64,000 nucleotides of DNA from Lineus longissimus (Eukaryota; Nemertea; Pilidiophora; Heteronemertea; Lineidae). The stretch covers positions 6,450,001-6,514,000 of the forward strand of contig NC_088319.1 of assembly GCF_910592395.1 (NCBI RefSeq), in the 5' to 3' direction. Below the pieces are notes generated by a model. It saw only the letters and a list, made by a program, of their open reading frames with translations, did not search any database and was not told the DNA's origin. Of this stretch, positions 1 through 12,115 are shown piece after piece. Position numbers and translations under genes: made by a program. Within the stretch, counting starts at the first letter, position 1, and every line of letters starts with the position of its first letter.

Positions 1-1170
1 TAGTGAGAGCTAGAGAAAACTAAGTTAAAGATTTTCTGATAGCAAGGTAACATGTTTGTCGCGCTATGCTTTAGCATTTCGTTGGAGATACAGTCCAGAC
101 CGTGAGCTTTATTGTTTTTGAGAGACTTTAGGCAGGACAGAATTTCATCAGTGCCGATTTCCTTGTCCAGAATATCACTTCCAGTATCAGGATTCGACTT
201 GAGAAGTGATAGTTTGTCAGCTAAGGACTTATTTAGATTAATAAGGTCAGCTGGTACTTCATTCAATTTACGGAGATAATCTTCCCATTCATTTAGAGGA
301 ATTTTTGACATTTTATTTTTGCCTTCCCCGCCATTCTCACTTTCGCCCTTCAGTTTATTAAGAAGACCCCAATACTGAGAAGGGTTATTTTCAAATAGGT
401 TATCAAGTTGCGACATAAGTTTATTGTAGTGAGACCGTTTTTGTTTTTTGATAGCTGTTTTGTAGTCTCTCATAGATTTAAACAATAAGCAGCGCAACCT
501 ATGGTTTTTTGGAGAGAGGGCAAACGCGGAGCTTAGCTCGTCAATACGTTCCCTCTGCACCATTAAAGAAGCATTGTACCAAGATTTACCTTGCTTTTTA
601 CCAGATGAAGACCCTTTCCTTTTCAAACACAGGTCGGCTGTTTTTATCAAGATATCACTAGTTTGCGAAGCGAGGGACTCCACCTGGTCAGCAGAGCAAT
701 CAGAACTCTGATCAGAGCTCAAAAAGTTTTGAATTTTGTCTTTTATTAAGGGGTGATTGAAATGCGATGCGTAATTTGCAATACAAGCATTACTAAACTT
801 GAACCCGGGTTTTGCAGATTTATAAGTTTTCACAGAGTCTACAGGGAGCTCCACTGACCAGTTAGCAACGATTCTTGAAACAATCATACAATGATCAGAA
901 TTGACACTTGAAAAGTCCATTACTGAAAAATATAGAACAGACTGCAGCAACTCCTCAGAACAAATGGCATAATCAATAACACTACTGCCCAAGGGGCCAT
1001 GATAGGTGAATTTACCCTGATAGTCTCCAAGAGTTCGGCCATTAAGAATCCTAAGTTGCGAGGAAATACAGAAGTCCAATAGAAGTTTACCCCTACTACA
1101 GGACTTGTGTAAGTCCTGGATAGCTGTTAGAATATGCAATACATGCAATAGCATTTGTACTGTTGACGAC
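1..1170 (-). mobile_element. LINE retrotransposon fragment (endonuclease end and linker before the RT)
   Basis: An open frame on the minus strand runs from about 1165 to base 1 without a stop and continues outside the window. Reading down it I see the end of an apurinic-type endonuclease (GPLGSSVIDYAICS and, further on, VNSDHCMIVSRI, the SDH motif), a linker with KSWYNASLM, and the entry to the reverse transcriptase (LSCLKSLKNNKAHGLDCISN). This order is that of non-LTR retrotransposons. It has no in-frame stop over about 380 codons, so the copy may be fairly young, but its upstream part ends at a TAG near 1170. The clade cannot be fixed without a search. Confidence 0.85.
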
Positions 1171-1599
1171 TATGACACTCCTCACAAACCACATTGTGAA
1201 TCAGACGCCGATAGGCTTGTTGTCATTTTGATTCTAACATGACGTTTGAAATTAGCGCCGCCATGTCAGGTCCTGGTGGATTTCGTAAAGGAAATTAGAA
1301 AATGATCGATTTTTTCTGACAAGTTTCGCTGTGCGATTACAGAACACCGACGATATGCGGGTTCCTCGAGTACTGGGAAATTTACATATAGTTGTTTCTT
1401 GGCGATCAGAAGATATCATCCCAAAAAGGACGTTGTAATTTAGGAGTAAAATGGTAATACTTATTTTCATTGGGACCGCATCACCGCAGACATGGCGGAT
1501 GAATACGATGGCCAAGATAGGGGAATATGTAGCATTTTAAAGATATATCAACAGTGCCTACATTAAAGATGTGATTTCTAGTTTTTATTTTGAATTGAT
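1171..1599. other. No recognised feature
   Basis: This stretch lies between two LINE fragments of opposite orientation. It has short open frames but no recognisable protein or repeat structure. Confidence 0.4.
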
Positions 1600-1985
1600 A
1601 ACAGTTTCAGAGGAAATTTGGACGAAATTGGTGGAAAATAACAAATGTACTTTTTGTGATAGAAATGAGATAGATGATGATTTTCATTTCTGAATGTATG
1701 TCCATTCCATGCAGATTTAAGACAAGAGTTTTTGCCATCAGTACAGCCTGATCTACCCTCTTTTATCAATGAAATGAAATCAAATTATTGTATAACTATT
1801 AGAAATATATCAATCTTTTTGTATTGAGCAAGAGAAAAAAGATAAAAGAATATGTTACCGCATGTATTGTAGACTTGGGGCCGCCGTTTGTACTCTCTGT
1901 AAGAGTTGCATATTGTTAAATTTGTATGGGCCGGAGGCCTTATATTAGTAAGAATAAAATAATAACAATCAAAAAAAATTTTAAA
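1600..1985 (+). mobile_element. LINE 3' end (RT C-terminal zinc-knuckle-like tail and 3' UTR)
   Basis: The plus strand encodes NKCTFCDRNEIDDDFHF and, after a one-base frameshift, CPFHADLRQEFLPS. This Cys/His pattern is typical of the C-terminal tail of LINE reverse transcriptases. It is followed by a stop, a short GGGCCGGAGGCC-containing UTR and an A-rich end at about 1960-1982 that includes AATAAAATAA. The copy is 5'-truncated and frameshifted. It may belong to the same family as the fragment at 1-1170, in inverted orientation. Confidence 0.65.
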
Positions 1986-2170
1986 AACTAGTTTGCAGTG
2001 AACTGGTTTCGGTACTCATTTTCCGGGGAAGTGCTTCGTCCTCAATTTTTCACCGAAATGTTGAATGCGATCAAATTGCGTTTTTCATGTAATCAACACC
2101 ACTATCGGAATAAAACTTAGAGGTTTCCGTAGATCGCAAAAACCCCACATACAGTAAAATCGAAAGTGGA

Positions 2171-3126
2171 CAGTCCTTCCAGAAAGTAAATGTCCACCGT
2201 TTTTTCAAAATATCACAGAGATAAAATAAGATATTTGAATGCTGTTTTCAGCAGAGTATGGTATATTTAGTTTGTCATATATCTGAGGTATTTGGATGCA
2301 CCTAATTCGATCCCTTTATTATGTAACTAACATTTCAAAAAGGTCCAAAAATCACTTTTTTTATTTCATATGCCTTTTCAAAAATTCAAATGAGCCCATG
2401 AATTGTGCTTTATGACCATCATTTTTTGGCACTTACAATTCCATAGAGTGTGTTCGATAGTAAAAACAAATGCACATTTTTTCTTAGGATTTTTATGTTA
2501 TTTTTTTAATCTCTTCCATGACTGTTGATAAAGACCCCCCCCCCCCTCCCCCCACCCCCACTCCTTCCTGTATGAGCTGTATGGGCGGTTATTGCCGCAA
2601 ATATTCACCAACGCGCGAGGAATAGCAAGTGACTCCTAGAAGCCGATGAGGCGTATATTCGTGGCGCGTATAGCTGTAATTTCTCAAATCTGCATTTCCT
2701 AGAATCGTCGTGAGGGATTTTAGAAATTACAGCTGTACGCGCCATGAACTATTCGCCTCATCGGCTTCTAGGAGTCACTTGCTATTCCTTGCGCGTTGGT
2801 GATATATTTGCGGCAATAACCGCCCATAGAGCTGAGTCGGCCATAAAGACCCTGACTGACTGCATTGCTGACCACGAGGAGTGTTCTCAATGGCAACCAG
2901 CTGTCATGCAGAACAAAAATAAAATAAAATATAAAGTGACTTTTTGGACAGTTTTAAAATTGCCTGTTACATATTGAAGAGACAGGATTAGCTGGGTCCA
3001 AATACATTTGATTCATGACGCACTAGATATACCATTCTCCACTGTAGTGAAAACCGCAATCAATTATCTTATTCTATCTCAATGATATTTAAAAAACCTC
3101 CGGACATTCACTTTCTGGAAGGACAG
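2171..3126 (+). mobile_element. TIR element (MITE-like), copy 1
   Basis: The left end CAGTCCTTCCAGAAAGTAAA and the right end are inverted copies over about 50 bp (the right end reads TTTCTGGAAGGACAG). The same sequence, with the same two ends, recurs at 53813-54609, which fixes the borders. The right end is followed by TA, and copy 2 is preceded by TA, so a TA target duplication is likely, as for Tc1/mariner or pogo groups. No transposase is encoded. A palindrome of 249 bp is inserted at 2580-2828, and a C-rich run lies at 2535-2560. Confidence 0.75.
2580..2828. mobile_element. Nested foldback element with 6-bp target duplication
   Basis: The two arms of about 105 bp are nearly perfect inverted copies, beginning TATGGGCGGTTATTGCCGC, with a loop of about 37 bp near 2686-2722. 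GAGCTG flanks it on both sides (2574-2579 and 2829-2834). The related copy at 53.8 kb has GAGCTG once at the same place and no insert, so this is an empty-site comparison within the window. No protein is encoded; the open frame across the right arm is incidental. Confidence 0.85.
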
Positions 3127-4381
3127 TACATTCGGAGCCCACGTATGATATTGTGGTAAACATGAGACATTCATTCATTGTGTATATTACATAATTGTGG
3201 CAGGTGAGTACAAGGCGGTCCAAAACAAAATCACACGTTCAGGTACGGCGAAGACAGAACCCCTAACAACAACAACAACGGTGATTTTCAGTGAAATTCC
3301 CTCATAGATTTTAAACATCTACAGGAAATCCACACTCTTCTGTGTGGGAGGCTGTAGATGCAAGGGGTAACCAACTTTATTAAAATGTGTGATTTAATTG
3401 GTATGCTGAGATGCATTGTTTTTGAAAACAATAGACTTCTACTCGAACACTATATGATGTACTGTGTCTTTACCGTGTATATGTCGCTATGGTGCATATG
3501 ATATGTGTGTTCCACTGCATAGTTATTGCGCTGTAGCCATTTGATATTTTCACTTGGCTACAAGTTAGAGATTTTCTTCTTACGTTTTGCTCACCCTTAA
3601 TAGTCTGCACCATCGCGCTTTTCCGATAACGCACGAATTCTCGTAAAATTATTTGTTTACCTTTATGGGCCTTAAATGTCACTTTATTTCCTCTGTGAAA
3701 AATGATTACTGTTTCTCTAAACGAAAGAAAATGTTATGCAGATGCCAAAACTGTTGAAGTACTCCAGAGTAATACTTTTTTTTCACGGTAGTAATAGTTT
3801 TCGAAAGTTAGTAAAATTCCCGATCTTCTCATTGTGACTGGTGACCATTGGTCTATTTTGATGACGCCACGAAGAATGACTGCGCCGGTCTGAATGCACA
3901 GATCGGAACCAATTTTTTTCATTGGAGGATTTTCAAATTGTTTCTAATTTGGATATTTTCTGTGGCAATACGCATGCGTTGGGTCTGTAAATCTATTTCC
4001 GGTAAATGATCATTTCTCGAGTTATCGAGCTACTCGGTAAAGCGCGATGGTGGGGACTAATTAGAATACATAGCAGTGGCTATTGGCCACAAATCTTTTG
4101 GTCTGAACATGTTATAATGATGATAACTAGAACTGAGAATTCACAGGCTGTGAATTCATGACTCCGGGGAGACTGGTGTGGGAGACTGGTGTCGGCGAAC
4201 TGGTATGAGTTGGTCTTGAGAGTGGTAACTGAAAAACTGAAGATGCCAACTGCGCCGCGGAGAATTTGAGGTGGCACATGATAGAGTGAGGAATTTGAGC
4301 TGCCGGTCATAATTGAAAGTCTATAAATATTCATCAGACTTCTGCCGTTCTAGATTATTCTTTAGGTCTAGCCTAGTTATA
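3127..4381. other. No recognised feature
   Basis: Only short incidental frames and a (CAA)n run near 3270 were seen. It ends at the left terminus of the transposon at 4382. Confidence 0.4.
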
Positions 4382-6437
4382 CTGTAAAATATGTGATAAG
4401 CGAACGGCCCACAAAACTGGTCGAGAATAAATCATTGCGTATACATGTTCAGGTCCTTTGAAATAGGCCTTGATGACGCTGATGACAAGTGTCGTTTTCA
4501 TGTGGTTATAGCCTATAAGTTATTGGTGGTAGACTTCTACCGCGTTCGTGCAAAAGTACTTGGGCTCATTGAGTTGAATTGGATGAAAAGAAAGACAAAC
4601 AGGATGTGATGATTAATACTGGGTTTAAGTCAATTCTTCGTCCAAATCTACAAATTCTAGATCATTGTCTTCGATTTCAATGTTACCAAAATCAATAATG
4701 TCTTGATCAACGTGATCTGGCACTGGCTCATCTCCTTGAAGCAGTCCGCACGCACGCCAGGCCGCATGGATTGCCTCTTCCGTTGTAGGGGCCCAGGAGT
4801 CGCTGATAATGCGCAAAAGCGTATCCCTAGTAATTGACACACAACGACCATGTTCATCATTACTTTGGATCTTCCAGGCCTTCCACATTTTCCGCATGTT
4901 AATTTTGAAGGAACGGATGACAGTTTTATCAAATGGCTGGACCAAAGAAGTACATCTTCCTGGAACCAACTGGATAAAACCAGGCGCATCTTCAATGTGA
5001 TGCTGAACCTGGGCACTTCTATGGGCTGGGAACATGTCCCATATCAACAAAAATGGAAAGGCATCACCTACAAAAGGGAGAAGACTGTCATTAACCTACG
5101 ATAGTAGTGTCTGCCAGTTTGCCCAACCCGTTTCAGACCCGGTTACTCGGACATTGTCCGGTGCATTTTCCCTCAAATCCTGGATTACTTCCCCGTCAGC
5201 CCTCAGTCCTCCCATCCCTTGTAATCCCTAAAGTTACGGTTCATCCTAGTTTCGGATTCCCTCGGGACGTGCGAAGATCAATTTGTTTTGCCCCCTTTTC
5301 ATTGTAGGTGTACTGTGGCGCCATGTCAAAAAGAGCAAACGTTTCATTCATGTTTGTCACAAGTTCACTCCCATTTTCATCAACCGTCTGGGCAACGTTT
5401 TACTGAAAATTGGCCAAAGTTCATCCGCGTTTTCGAGAATAGCCGTAGAATTTTTGCATTGTTTCCTAAAACTAATCCCGTTCCTAGAGAGAAAACCAGT
5501 TAGCCACCCTCTGGACGCCCTGAAGTCTGTTAATTGTGGCCGATGCTGCCGGTATTCCTGTTGCTGCTGTTCGGGAAGCACTGACCACCATGTTCGGAAA
5601 GACTGTTCAGCTTTAATCATCATGTCGTCGCCCGAGACAGGTCATCCCTGTTGTCGCCTTGTTGCCATCCATTCACGAACTGACCTGTCAACCTCTGGCA
5701 ATAAGGCAGAAAACAATGTGGACTTTAGAAAAGAACAATTTCAAATTTAAAGTTCCAGGTTCTCATGGACATCAAATTTGAAAAGAAAATGACATGGAAG
5801 ATGGCGTTAATTTTCTGTTAAAAGTACAATACAGCACTCACCAATGCCCCTTTGTCTTTGTCTGCGCCTGTTGACCTGCCTGCTCGTAGTTTCGCGATTT
5901 CTCTCTCGGAGGTCATTCTCTTCGCGGAGCCATCGGCGCATAGTCCCGGAGGGGATGTTATGCTCCCTGGCAAACTGGGCCGATGAAATCCCATGAGGCT
6001 GCCTGATGTTTTCGTTTTCATAGTCATCGAACAGACGGATTTTCTCCACCAGTGAATACGATCGGTGACGCCGAGCAGGAGGTTATAAGGCATCGACATT
6101 CTCATCAACATTATTGATGTCGCCATTATCCATTGGATGAACGAAATCAGAAAACATTATCAAAATTCCAAAAAAGATAGTGCACATCATTTTGGTTTCT
6201 TGCCGACACTTGCGATTGACAATCTTAAATGCACGAGTAGGCCAGCGTTAAATCGGGTTATTCAATGTCATTTAAATTCAAAGTGATATCAGACATGGAT
6301 TTTGTGGTACATGTACATGCTCAATAAATCATGTCATCAGCGTCATCTGGGCCTATTTCAAAGGACCTGCACATGTATACGCAATGATTTCCTCTCGACC
6401 AGTTTTGTGGGCCGTTCGCTTATCGCATATTTTACAG
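4382..6437 (-). mobile_element. pogo-like DNA transposon, copy A, with about 100-bp TIRs
   Basis: The left end (CTGTAAAATATGTGATAAGC) and the right end (CGCTTATCGCATATTTTACAG on the plus strand, shown in part) are inverted copies over about 100 bp; both include CCACAAAACTGGTCGAG or its complement and a CCTATTTCAAAGGACCTG block. The flanks are TA on the left and CA on the right, consistent with a mutated TA target duplication. The element is 2056 bp long and holds one decayed transposase on the minus strand (4625-6190). This is the only pogo-like copy here for which I could find both TIRs. Confidence 0.82.
4625..6190 (-). pseudogene. pogo/jerky-like transposase, copy A (decayed)
   Basis: This is a DDE-type transposase gene of the pogo/CENP-B group. 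It starts with a hydrophobic leader (MMCTIFFGILIMFSDFVHP, start at 6190) followed by an acidic stretch. After a frameshift comes the basic/helix-turn-helix part (SYSLVEKIRLFDDYE, then FAREHNIPSGTMRRWL), a second DNA-binding part (ASRGWLTGFLSRNGISFRK), and the catalytic core: TNMNETFALFDMAP, then MLIWDMFPAHR, then CTSLVQPFDKTVIRSFK. It ends with an acidic tail, EDNDLEFVDLDEELT. The first catalytic Asp is Asn. An in-frame TGA replaces a Cys that the sister copies have (KLG-C-TVTL), and there are at least two frameshifts. It lies inside the TIRs at 4382 and 6437. Confidence 0.85.
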
Positions 6438-7439
6438 CAGTTAGTTGTCTGCAGAGTCACAGACAGTCACATACAGTCGATCGGGTCGTTATTTATATAC
6501 ACCCAATGGACTATTTTCTTTGAAGTCTCATAGTATCGTCTTGTACTGCAAGAAACCATTGTACTTTGTGATTTAAATGCTTGCATTCGGATATAGGGAA
6601 GGTTAGGAATGCATTCATTGTACTTATTCAGCCTACTTGTTGGGATTTATAGTCATTCAAATGACCGTGGTTTCGGCCGATTCAAAAATGCGAGCATGCT
6701 TTTTGCCTACATCTACCTTATTTAAGGAATTGAACCCGAGGCGGTGGACCTTGGTTGAGTTACCAAGACACTCGAGGGTGGAGCTGAAATACAGTCCAAA
6801 CCCGAGCCGATAGGCGAGGGTTTGGACGAAGTTTTAGCTCCACTCCATCAAAAATAGACGAAGTTCTAAAATGGACGAAGTTTTAGCTCCACTCCATCTA
6901 AAATACCTGAAACTTAAAAAGATAGGCCACGAAAATAACTTGAATATGTGCGAATTTGGCAAATTCCATCCATCGCCGCCGGGAGCGCCGGTAGCGCCGT
7001 TGTTTACATTATCGATGTTACGGCAACGTTACAGAAAATGAGACATGTACATTTTGTACAGCGCACATAGGAAGTCTGCATCGGCTCGCTCAAGTGATGC
7101 TAAAATCCGCGCAAATGGGCTATTTGGAGCGTTTTTCTCGGCAAATATGTGTCTTTGACGTACGGGGTGACGTGTGCATGGTTTCCACATTTTAGTGCAA
7201 CCCGAGGGAACTTTGGTAGAGCATCTTGGTTGCGTGTCCAAAACACTCCACTCTCAGAACGAGGCTTATGCATTTTCCATTTAAAAGTTGACTTTACGGT
7301 ACCAAGGTATTTTAGAATAAAGAATCAAAAGATTTGTGTAAGATGTTAATCTTGGTTAATGTTCGGATATCCGAAGGGATGTATTAATCTATCGTGGTCA
7401 GGTGCTTTCTTGACATTAAAGATATTTTCTGGTGTTCGA
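6438..7439. other. No gene recognised; possible old repeat at 6720-6900
   Basis: The segment 6720-6900 contains GACGAAGTTTTAGCTCCACTCC twice (given in part) and resembles 27795-27890 in the order GGAATTG, then GAGGGTGGA. This suggests a low-copy dispersed repeat. Nothing else was recognised. Confidence 0.3.
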
Positions 7440-7706
7440 GAGAGCTGGAGTCATAATAATAATATTGGGCTCTTTTATAGCGCATTTTCATGGTTTCTCA
7501 CCTTGCACAATGCGTTTTTGGGACCGTTTAATGTTCAAGTCTCCGCAGAAATCAATCTGGGGTTTCAACAAGCAGCTACTAAGCGCTCAATTGAACTCGA
7601 CCAATAGGAACTTGGAAGTTTTTAAGTGGCCACTCAGCCGGGAATCGGACCCACGACCTCTTGATCATGAGACCAACGCTCTACCACCTGCGCCACCGCA
7701 GTGGTA
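7440..7706 (-). mobile_element. tRNA-derived SINE
   Basis: Read on the minus strand, 7704 to 7629 resembles a tRNA: an A-box-like TGGCGCAGGTGG, an anticodon-arm-like GGTCTCATGATC and a B-box-like GGGTCCGATTCCC. The tRNA fold is imperfect and the acceptor arm is lost, so this is a SINE head and not a functional tRNA. The closest tRNA type by eye is tRNA-Met (CAT). The body runs to an AATATTATTATTATG tail near 7446-7465, preceded by CGCTATAAAAGAGCCC, a common SINE tail form. Confidence 0.7.
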
Positions 7707-8113
7707 ATGAGTCGTAACCCATGATAATGTACCGCAGAATATCAATCGCCACTCACCATGCACCACAGCGTAGCCCTTGACGAACCCCACCAATTCATCC
7801 AGCGATTCTTTGCTTATTTCCAACAAAGTTGTTTGAATATCCTTGTCCATCTTCTCAGATTAACGTCCCTGGCCTGTTGTTGATTCGTTCAAAATGTGAA
7901 AAGACAGAAATACTGTGGAGACGCTATTTAGCCGGTTTAGGTCCATGTTCGCCACAGGCCTAAGTAGACTCATCATCATATTCATATGGGGCTCTTTTGG
8001 GGACTAGGTAAAGTCATGGCAGGCTGGTTTTGCATTGTAAGTTTCACGGGCTGAGTATTGCTTTAATTCATATTGTGTGGCTATGAGTAAATTATCGGGT
8101 AAGGCCACATGTT
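7707..8113. other. No recognised feature
   Basis: No coding or repeat signal was recognised in this stretch. Confidence 0.35.
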
Positions 8114-8690
8114 TTTTAGCTCACCTGTCAGGTGAGCTAATACGATACCGCGGCGTCTGGCGTCCGTCGTCGTCCGTCGTCGTCGTCGTCGTCGTCGTCC
8201 GTCGTTAACTTTTGACAAAATCGTGGCACGTTTCTCAATCGCTTGACCCAGAAAGTTCATACTTGGTGTGTGGGTACCCCTAGGCAAGACCTTTCTTCAG
8301 AATGAAAATCAGCGCAATTTGACTGCTGGTCTGCCATATAGGGGGTGCTCTTTGAAAACCTATTTTTGTCATTTTGAAGCTTATGGTTAAAGCAAGAGCG
8401 ATGAAAATTTTATGGTGGGTGTATCTAATAAAGGTACATCACATATCACACGGGTTTTTGATTTGACCTTCATTTTAAGGTCACAGAGGTCGAACTCTAA
8501 AATGTCTTTGATCATGGCACGTTTTTTTGCTATTGGTCATAGACTCTCTAAATTTGATGTGTAGACGCCTATTGGGCATCTCTACATGTTGACACAGATT
8601 TAGGTCAATGTGACCTACTATTCAGGTATAAGTAGGTCAAAGTTAAAAAAGCCCATTTTCTTTATTCCAGCGTTTAAAGCGCATATTAGA
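8114..8690 (+). repeat. AGCTCACC-hairpin repeat, diverged copy
   Basis: It begins with TTTTTTAGCTCACCTG, a short loop, and CAGGTGAGCT, a perfect hairpin, followed by a (CGTC)n-rich run and then decayed units with GTGGCACGTTTCTC and a nuclear-receptor-like AGGTCACAGAGGTC box at 8478. The same order is found at 13497 and 37044. This copy is the most diverged of the three plus-strand copies. It sits just beyond the 3' end of the transposase at 8816-10217. Confidence 0.75.
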
Positions 8691-8815
8691 ATAATTTGTT
8701 TCCCGCACATTCTATCCTAGGACATTTCAAACTGCTACACCGGCGTTATTCTTTTGCGGTAACAACTCTTTTTTTTAATTACGTTTTATTGTGAACAACA
8801 TTACATCAGTGACCT

Positions 8816-10217
8816 CTACTCCATTTCGTGGAACTGCAAGTCTTCTTCGTCACTAGAATGTTCAACATCTAGCTCATCCCTATCCCTCTCAATCCCATCA
8901 CCACCAATTAGTCCTGCAGCCCCGAATGCACGATCAGTGGCATTTGGAGCCACTTCGTTCCATGCATAGCCAACAATTTTCACGACATCTCTAAGAGATA
9001 TTCGGGGACATTGTCCATCGTCGTTAGTATTGTTGTTCTTCCACAGTTTCCACATTCGCCTAACAACTAACTTAAATCCATATTATGACAGTTAGGTCCA
9101 AAGGCTGAACCAAAGAGGTGCAACCAGCGGGAATGTAATACACTATCAATCCTGCTTCTGTAACAGCATTGCTGAAGTCTTCCGCTAAATGTGGACGAAA
9201 TCTGTCTAGAATTAGCATATTGCTCGCTGGTTCGGCATTTCCTACGATTGGTAAGAGGACATCGTTCAGCCATAGGTCTAGCGTTGCCACATTCGCCCAA
9301 CCACTTCTTGAAGATGTTACCCTCACATTGTCAGGAATGTCATTGGCCCGCAATGCTCGGATTTCACGCAGAAACCCCGGCTCTCTAAAGATTATCTGCG
9401 CCGAGAGTTTATGTCCATTGGTTCCGATGCCCAGCGTGACAGTGCATCCTAGCCTGTGGTTTCCGTGACTCGTTCGTATATTCACGTTTTTGGTGCCCTT
9501 CTTTTCAGCCGTGTATCGTGGTGGGAAGTCAAGCTGCATGAACGTTTCGTTCATGTTTAACAGGGTAGTTACATCCAAATCTCGAACAGTTTCCTGCACC
9601 CGTCCCTGGAATTCTGCAACACGTGCTGCTGCATCCGCCGGTAATGTTGACGAGTTGGTCGTTGATCTTCTAAAGGTAATATTTTTCCGTTTCATGAATC
9701 CCGTCACCCATCCATTGCTTGACTTAAAATCATGGTGCTGAGGCCTTTTGCATATCAGGCTGTCCCTTTCTGCATCTGGCCGATTGCCAAACCAGTCTCT
9801 AAACATTGTTTTCGCATAGTTTCTTAGTTCTGATCTAGAGACAGGTAATCCCAATTCTCTGGTACCCGCAAACCCATGGTACACCTGCTGTTCAACCTCT
9901 GGCCATCGTCCATCGTGATCGTCCCGAACTCTCCTCGCATTTGGGACCGTTTCGAGTTGTTCAAGCAGGACATCTTGCGTCCGTATCCAGTCTGTTAGAG
10001 TCGACGTTGGGATATGATACCGTCGCGCATATTCCGTAGCATCCAGTATCCTGCCTTGGGTGATAAGGCCCTCACAATCCAGTACATTTCTCACCTTTTC
10101 CTGAACGGTGTAGCTACGATGCTTCCTTGGTAATGGTACATTTCCATCACCTTGCTGCATAGCATAGTCAGCATAAGCTGTAATTACCACAACGTACACT
10201 AATGTTTTCTTCATCAT
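8816..10217 (-). pseudogene. pogo/jerky-like transposase, copy B (one frameshift)
   Basis: The frame opens at 10217 with a hydrophobic leader (MMKKTLVYVVVITAYADYAM), then QQGDGN and a basic PRKHRSYT that leads into a helix-turn-helix (residues about 35-82, EYARRYHIPTSTLTDWI). A second DNA-binding part follows (SSNGWVTGFMKRKNITFRR, about 166-184). The catalytic core has NMNETFMQLD (Asn at residue 223 in place of Asp), LILDRFRPHL (Asp338) and LVQPLDLTVI (Asp374). Near 9083 a small indel shifts the frame, and the rest (MWKLWKNNNT to the acidic tail SSDEEDLQFHEME) is read at 9055-8816. Apart from this indel the gene is open over about 465 codons, close to copy C's 498. No TIRs were found in the flanks. 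The downstream neighbour is the repeat at 8114. Confidence 0.85.
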
Positions 10218-11478
10218 GAGGTCTATGATCAGAGTGATTCTTACTAGGTTAAGGCTGACTGAATAGGACTAGACAACATTACATCACAAACATCCAAGTG
10301 ACACTTTTCATAGATGTGTCTTTACAAAAAGCTTTGTGCTTTAGAAACAACGAAGACAAGTTCAATTAAAATCTGAATTGTGAATTCCTCAACGTTTTTA
10401 AGAGTGTTTTATCAAACGGAAATGTTTGACAAAAGACCATCATTCTGCTGACGGTCATTTTGTTTGAAATGAACATCGTACGCATGAAATTAACCAAAAG
10501 CACGTTTGATAACTAACTGCACAGTCAAAGCTTTCAATGGAAGGACTGGCCATAAATTGCAGTTGCCCCATTTGGTACCCCATATGAATATGCTAATGAT
10601 TTAACTTAGGCCTTTTTCGATCTGACCGAAACCGGCTTAATAGAGTCTTCACAGTATATACGGTTTTGCTAGAAGTGCATTTCAGAAGATGTCAAACATA
10701 CTAGTACTTGCAGAGAGTGTCAATTGGGACACGAACATTAATACGTATTGAATGTTTTGGTTACTTTTCCTCTCTGTTTTGTTTTTACTGCGACGTATCT
10801 ATCTGTGTTCCCCTGGCCGTTCTTAAGTAGTTAATGAGCACAATGTCCCAGCTTAAATCTATACATATCAATATACTCTAGACTCACCGATCTATATTTA
10901 TATTGTCATAGCTTTGGGCATGACCGCCCAAGTATAATATGCATTGAATTCGCCAAGGTCGCTTAATGCGGGTTGGCTCAAACCTGTCGGTCTCCAGATT
11001 ATGGTAAGTTCATCTGAGTGAGAATAATTACTTCTATCAGTGGTTCTGGAGTGGTATATCAATGACCCTGTTTATTACCCTATATCTATAAGCAACGAAT
11101 CTTTATAAAAGAAATTGCATTGATAGTAAAGTGAAATTCTTATGGACCTGCCTTCTGAACTCTTATTATGAAATTGATACCGAGGCGAATGGCAGTACCA
11201 TTACACAAACTCGTGTCCCCACCCATTATCCATCCCGATTGAACAATGTTGAATGGCATCGAACGACGATGCGCAAATATCTTTAGGGGGCTTGACTTGC
11301 ATATTCAGATCGGCGAGTCGAGAGAAGTATACTATGGCAGGCGAAGTGTTGGTTTATTCGACCTTAAGATTTTAATGTTCAATACATTTTTTATGGTCTT
11401 TTAAACATTTTAAACATTCGCATTTATCTATATACTGTCTTCTCCCACTTAACCGAGCGCGGCTGAATCGTAAAATGA
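10218..11478. other. No recognised feature
   Basis: I looked for inverted ends that would bracket the transposase at 8816-10217 and saw none. No coding signal was found. Confidence 0.35.
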
Positions 11479-12109
11479 CTATAGGTGGATTCATACTCCG
11501 ACGCACGACCATCGCCGGCGTCGAACGCAGCGTCCTGCGTCGGTCATGCCATCGCACGATTTTGTAGGCGTCGTATCGCGTGACTATGAATGCTCACGCG
11601 ATTATACCATTCTGTCACGTCAAAATGGAGGAGGACGCACTGCTTATTTTAAATGTCCAGGCAATGGCTGTCCTCTACAGGATGCGAAGGAAACGCCACC
11701 GACGAGATATGTATGTAACGTTTTACTTCACATATTAGTAGCTCTTCTGCGTCCGACATTTTAACTTCGTTATGTGAGCAAGCTCAAGCGTAAAACGACG
11801 TAATCAATTCCCATTCCCCGTCTTTCCAGTTTGAACTAGGCGCCTTTGAAAATATGCATAAACATGAGTCCTTAGTCCCATGACCAGAAAAGTGATCATT
11901 CATTGGTACGACGCCGCGATCGGACGCAGAGAGTTCAAATTTGTTGAACTCTTTAATATCGCACGCCGACCGAACGCGCGTCCGGACGCCGATGGCCATC
12001 GCCGTCGCACGCGAAAGTATGAATCAACACCACGACGTCGGCGTCGAGAATTTGATCGTGCGTCGGTCGCCGGCGGTCGTGCGTCGGAGTATGAACTTGG
12101 CTATAGTCC
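11479..12109. mobile_element. GC-rich TIR element, non-coding
   Basis: Both ends carry inverted copies of TTCATACTCCGACGCACGACC (given here once, in part), preceded by CTATAG on the left and GGACTATAG on the right complement. AAATGA lies on both sides (11473-11478 and 12110-12115) and may be the target duplication. The body is rich in CG and CGACG words, unlike the AT-rich flanks, and contains a GTTCAAATTTGTTGAAC palindrome near 11933. No transposase is present. The open frames on both strands reflect the base composition. Confidence 0.6.
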
Positions 12110-12115
12110 AAATGA

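Noticed and set aside
7629-7704. A functional tRNA gene
   Set aside because: The acceptor stem does not pair and the sequence continues into a SINE body with an ATT-rich tail.
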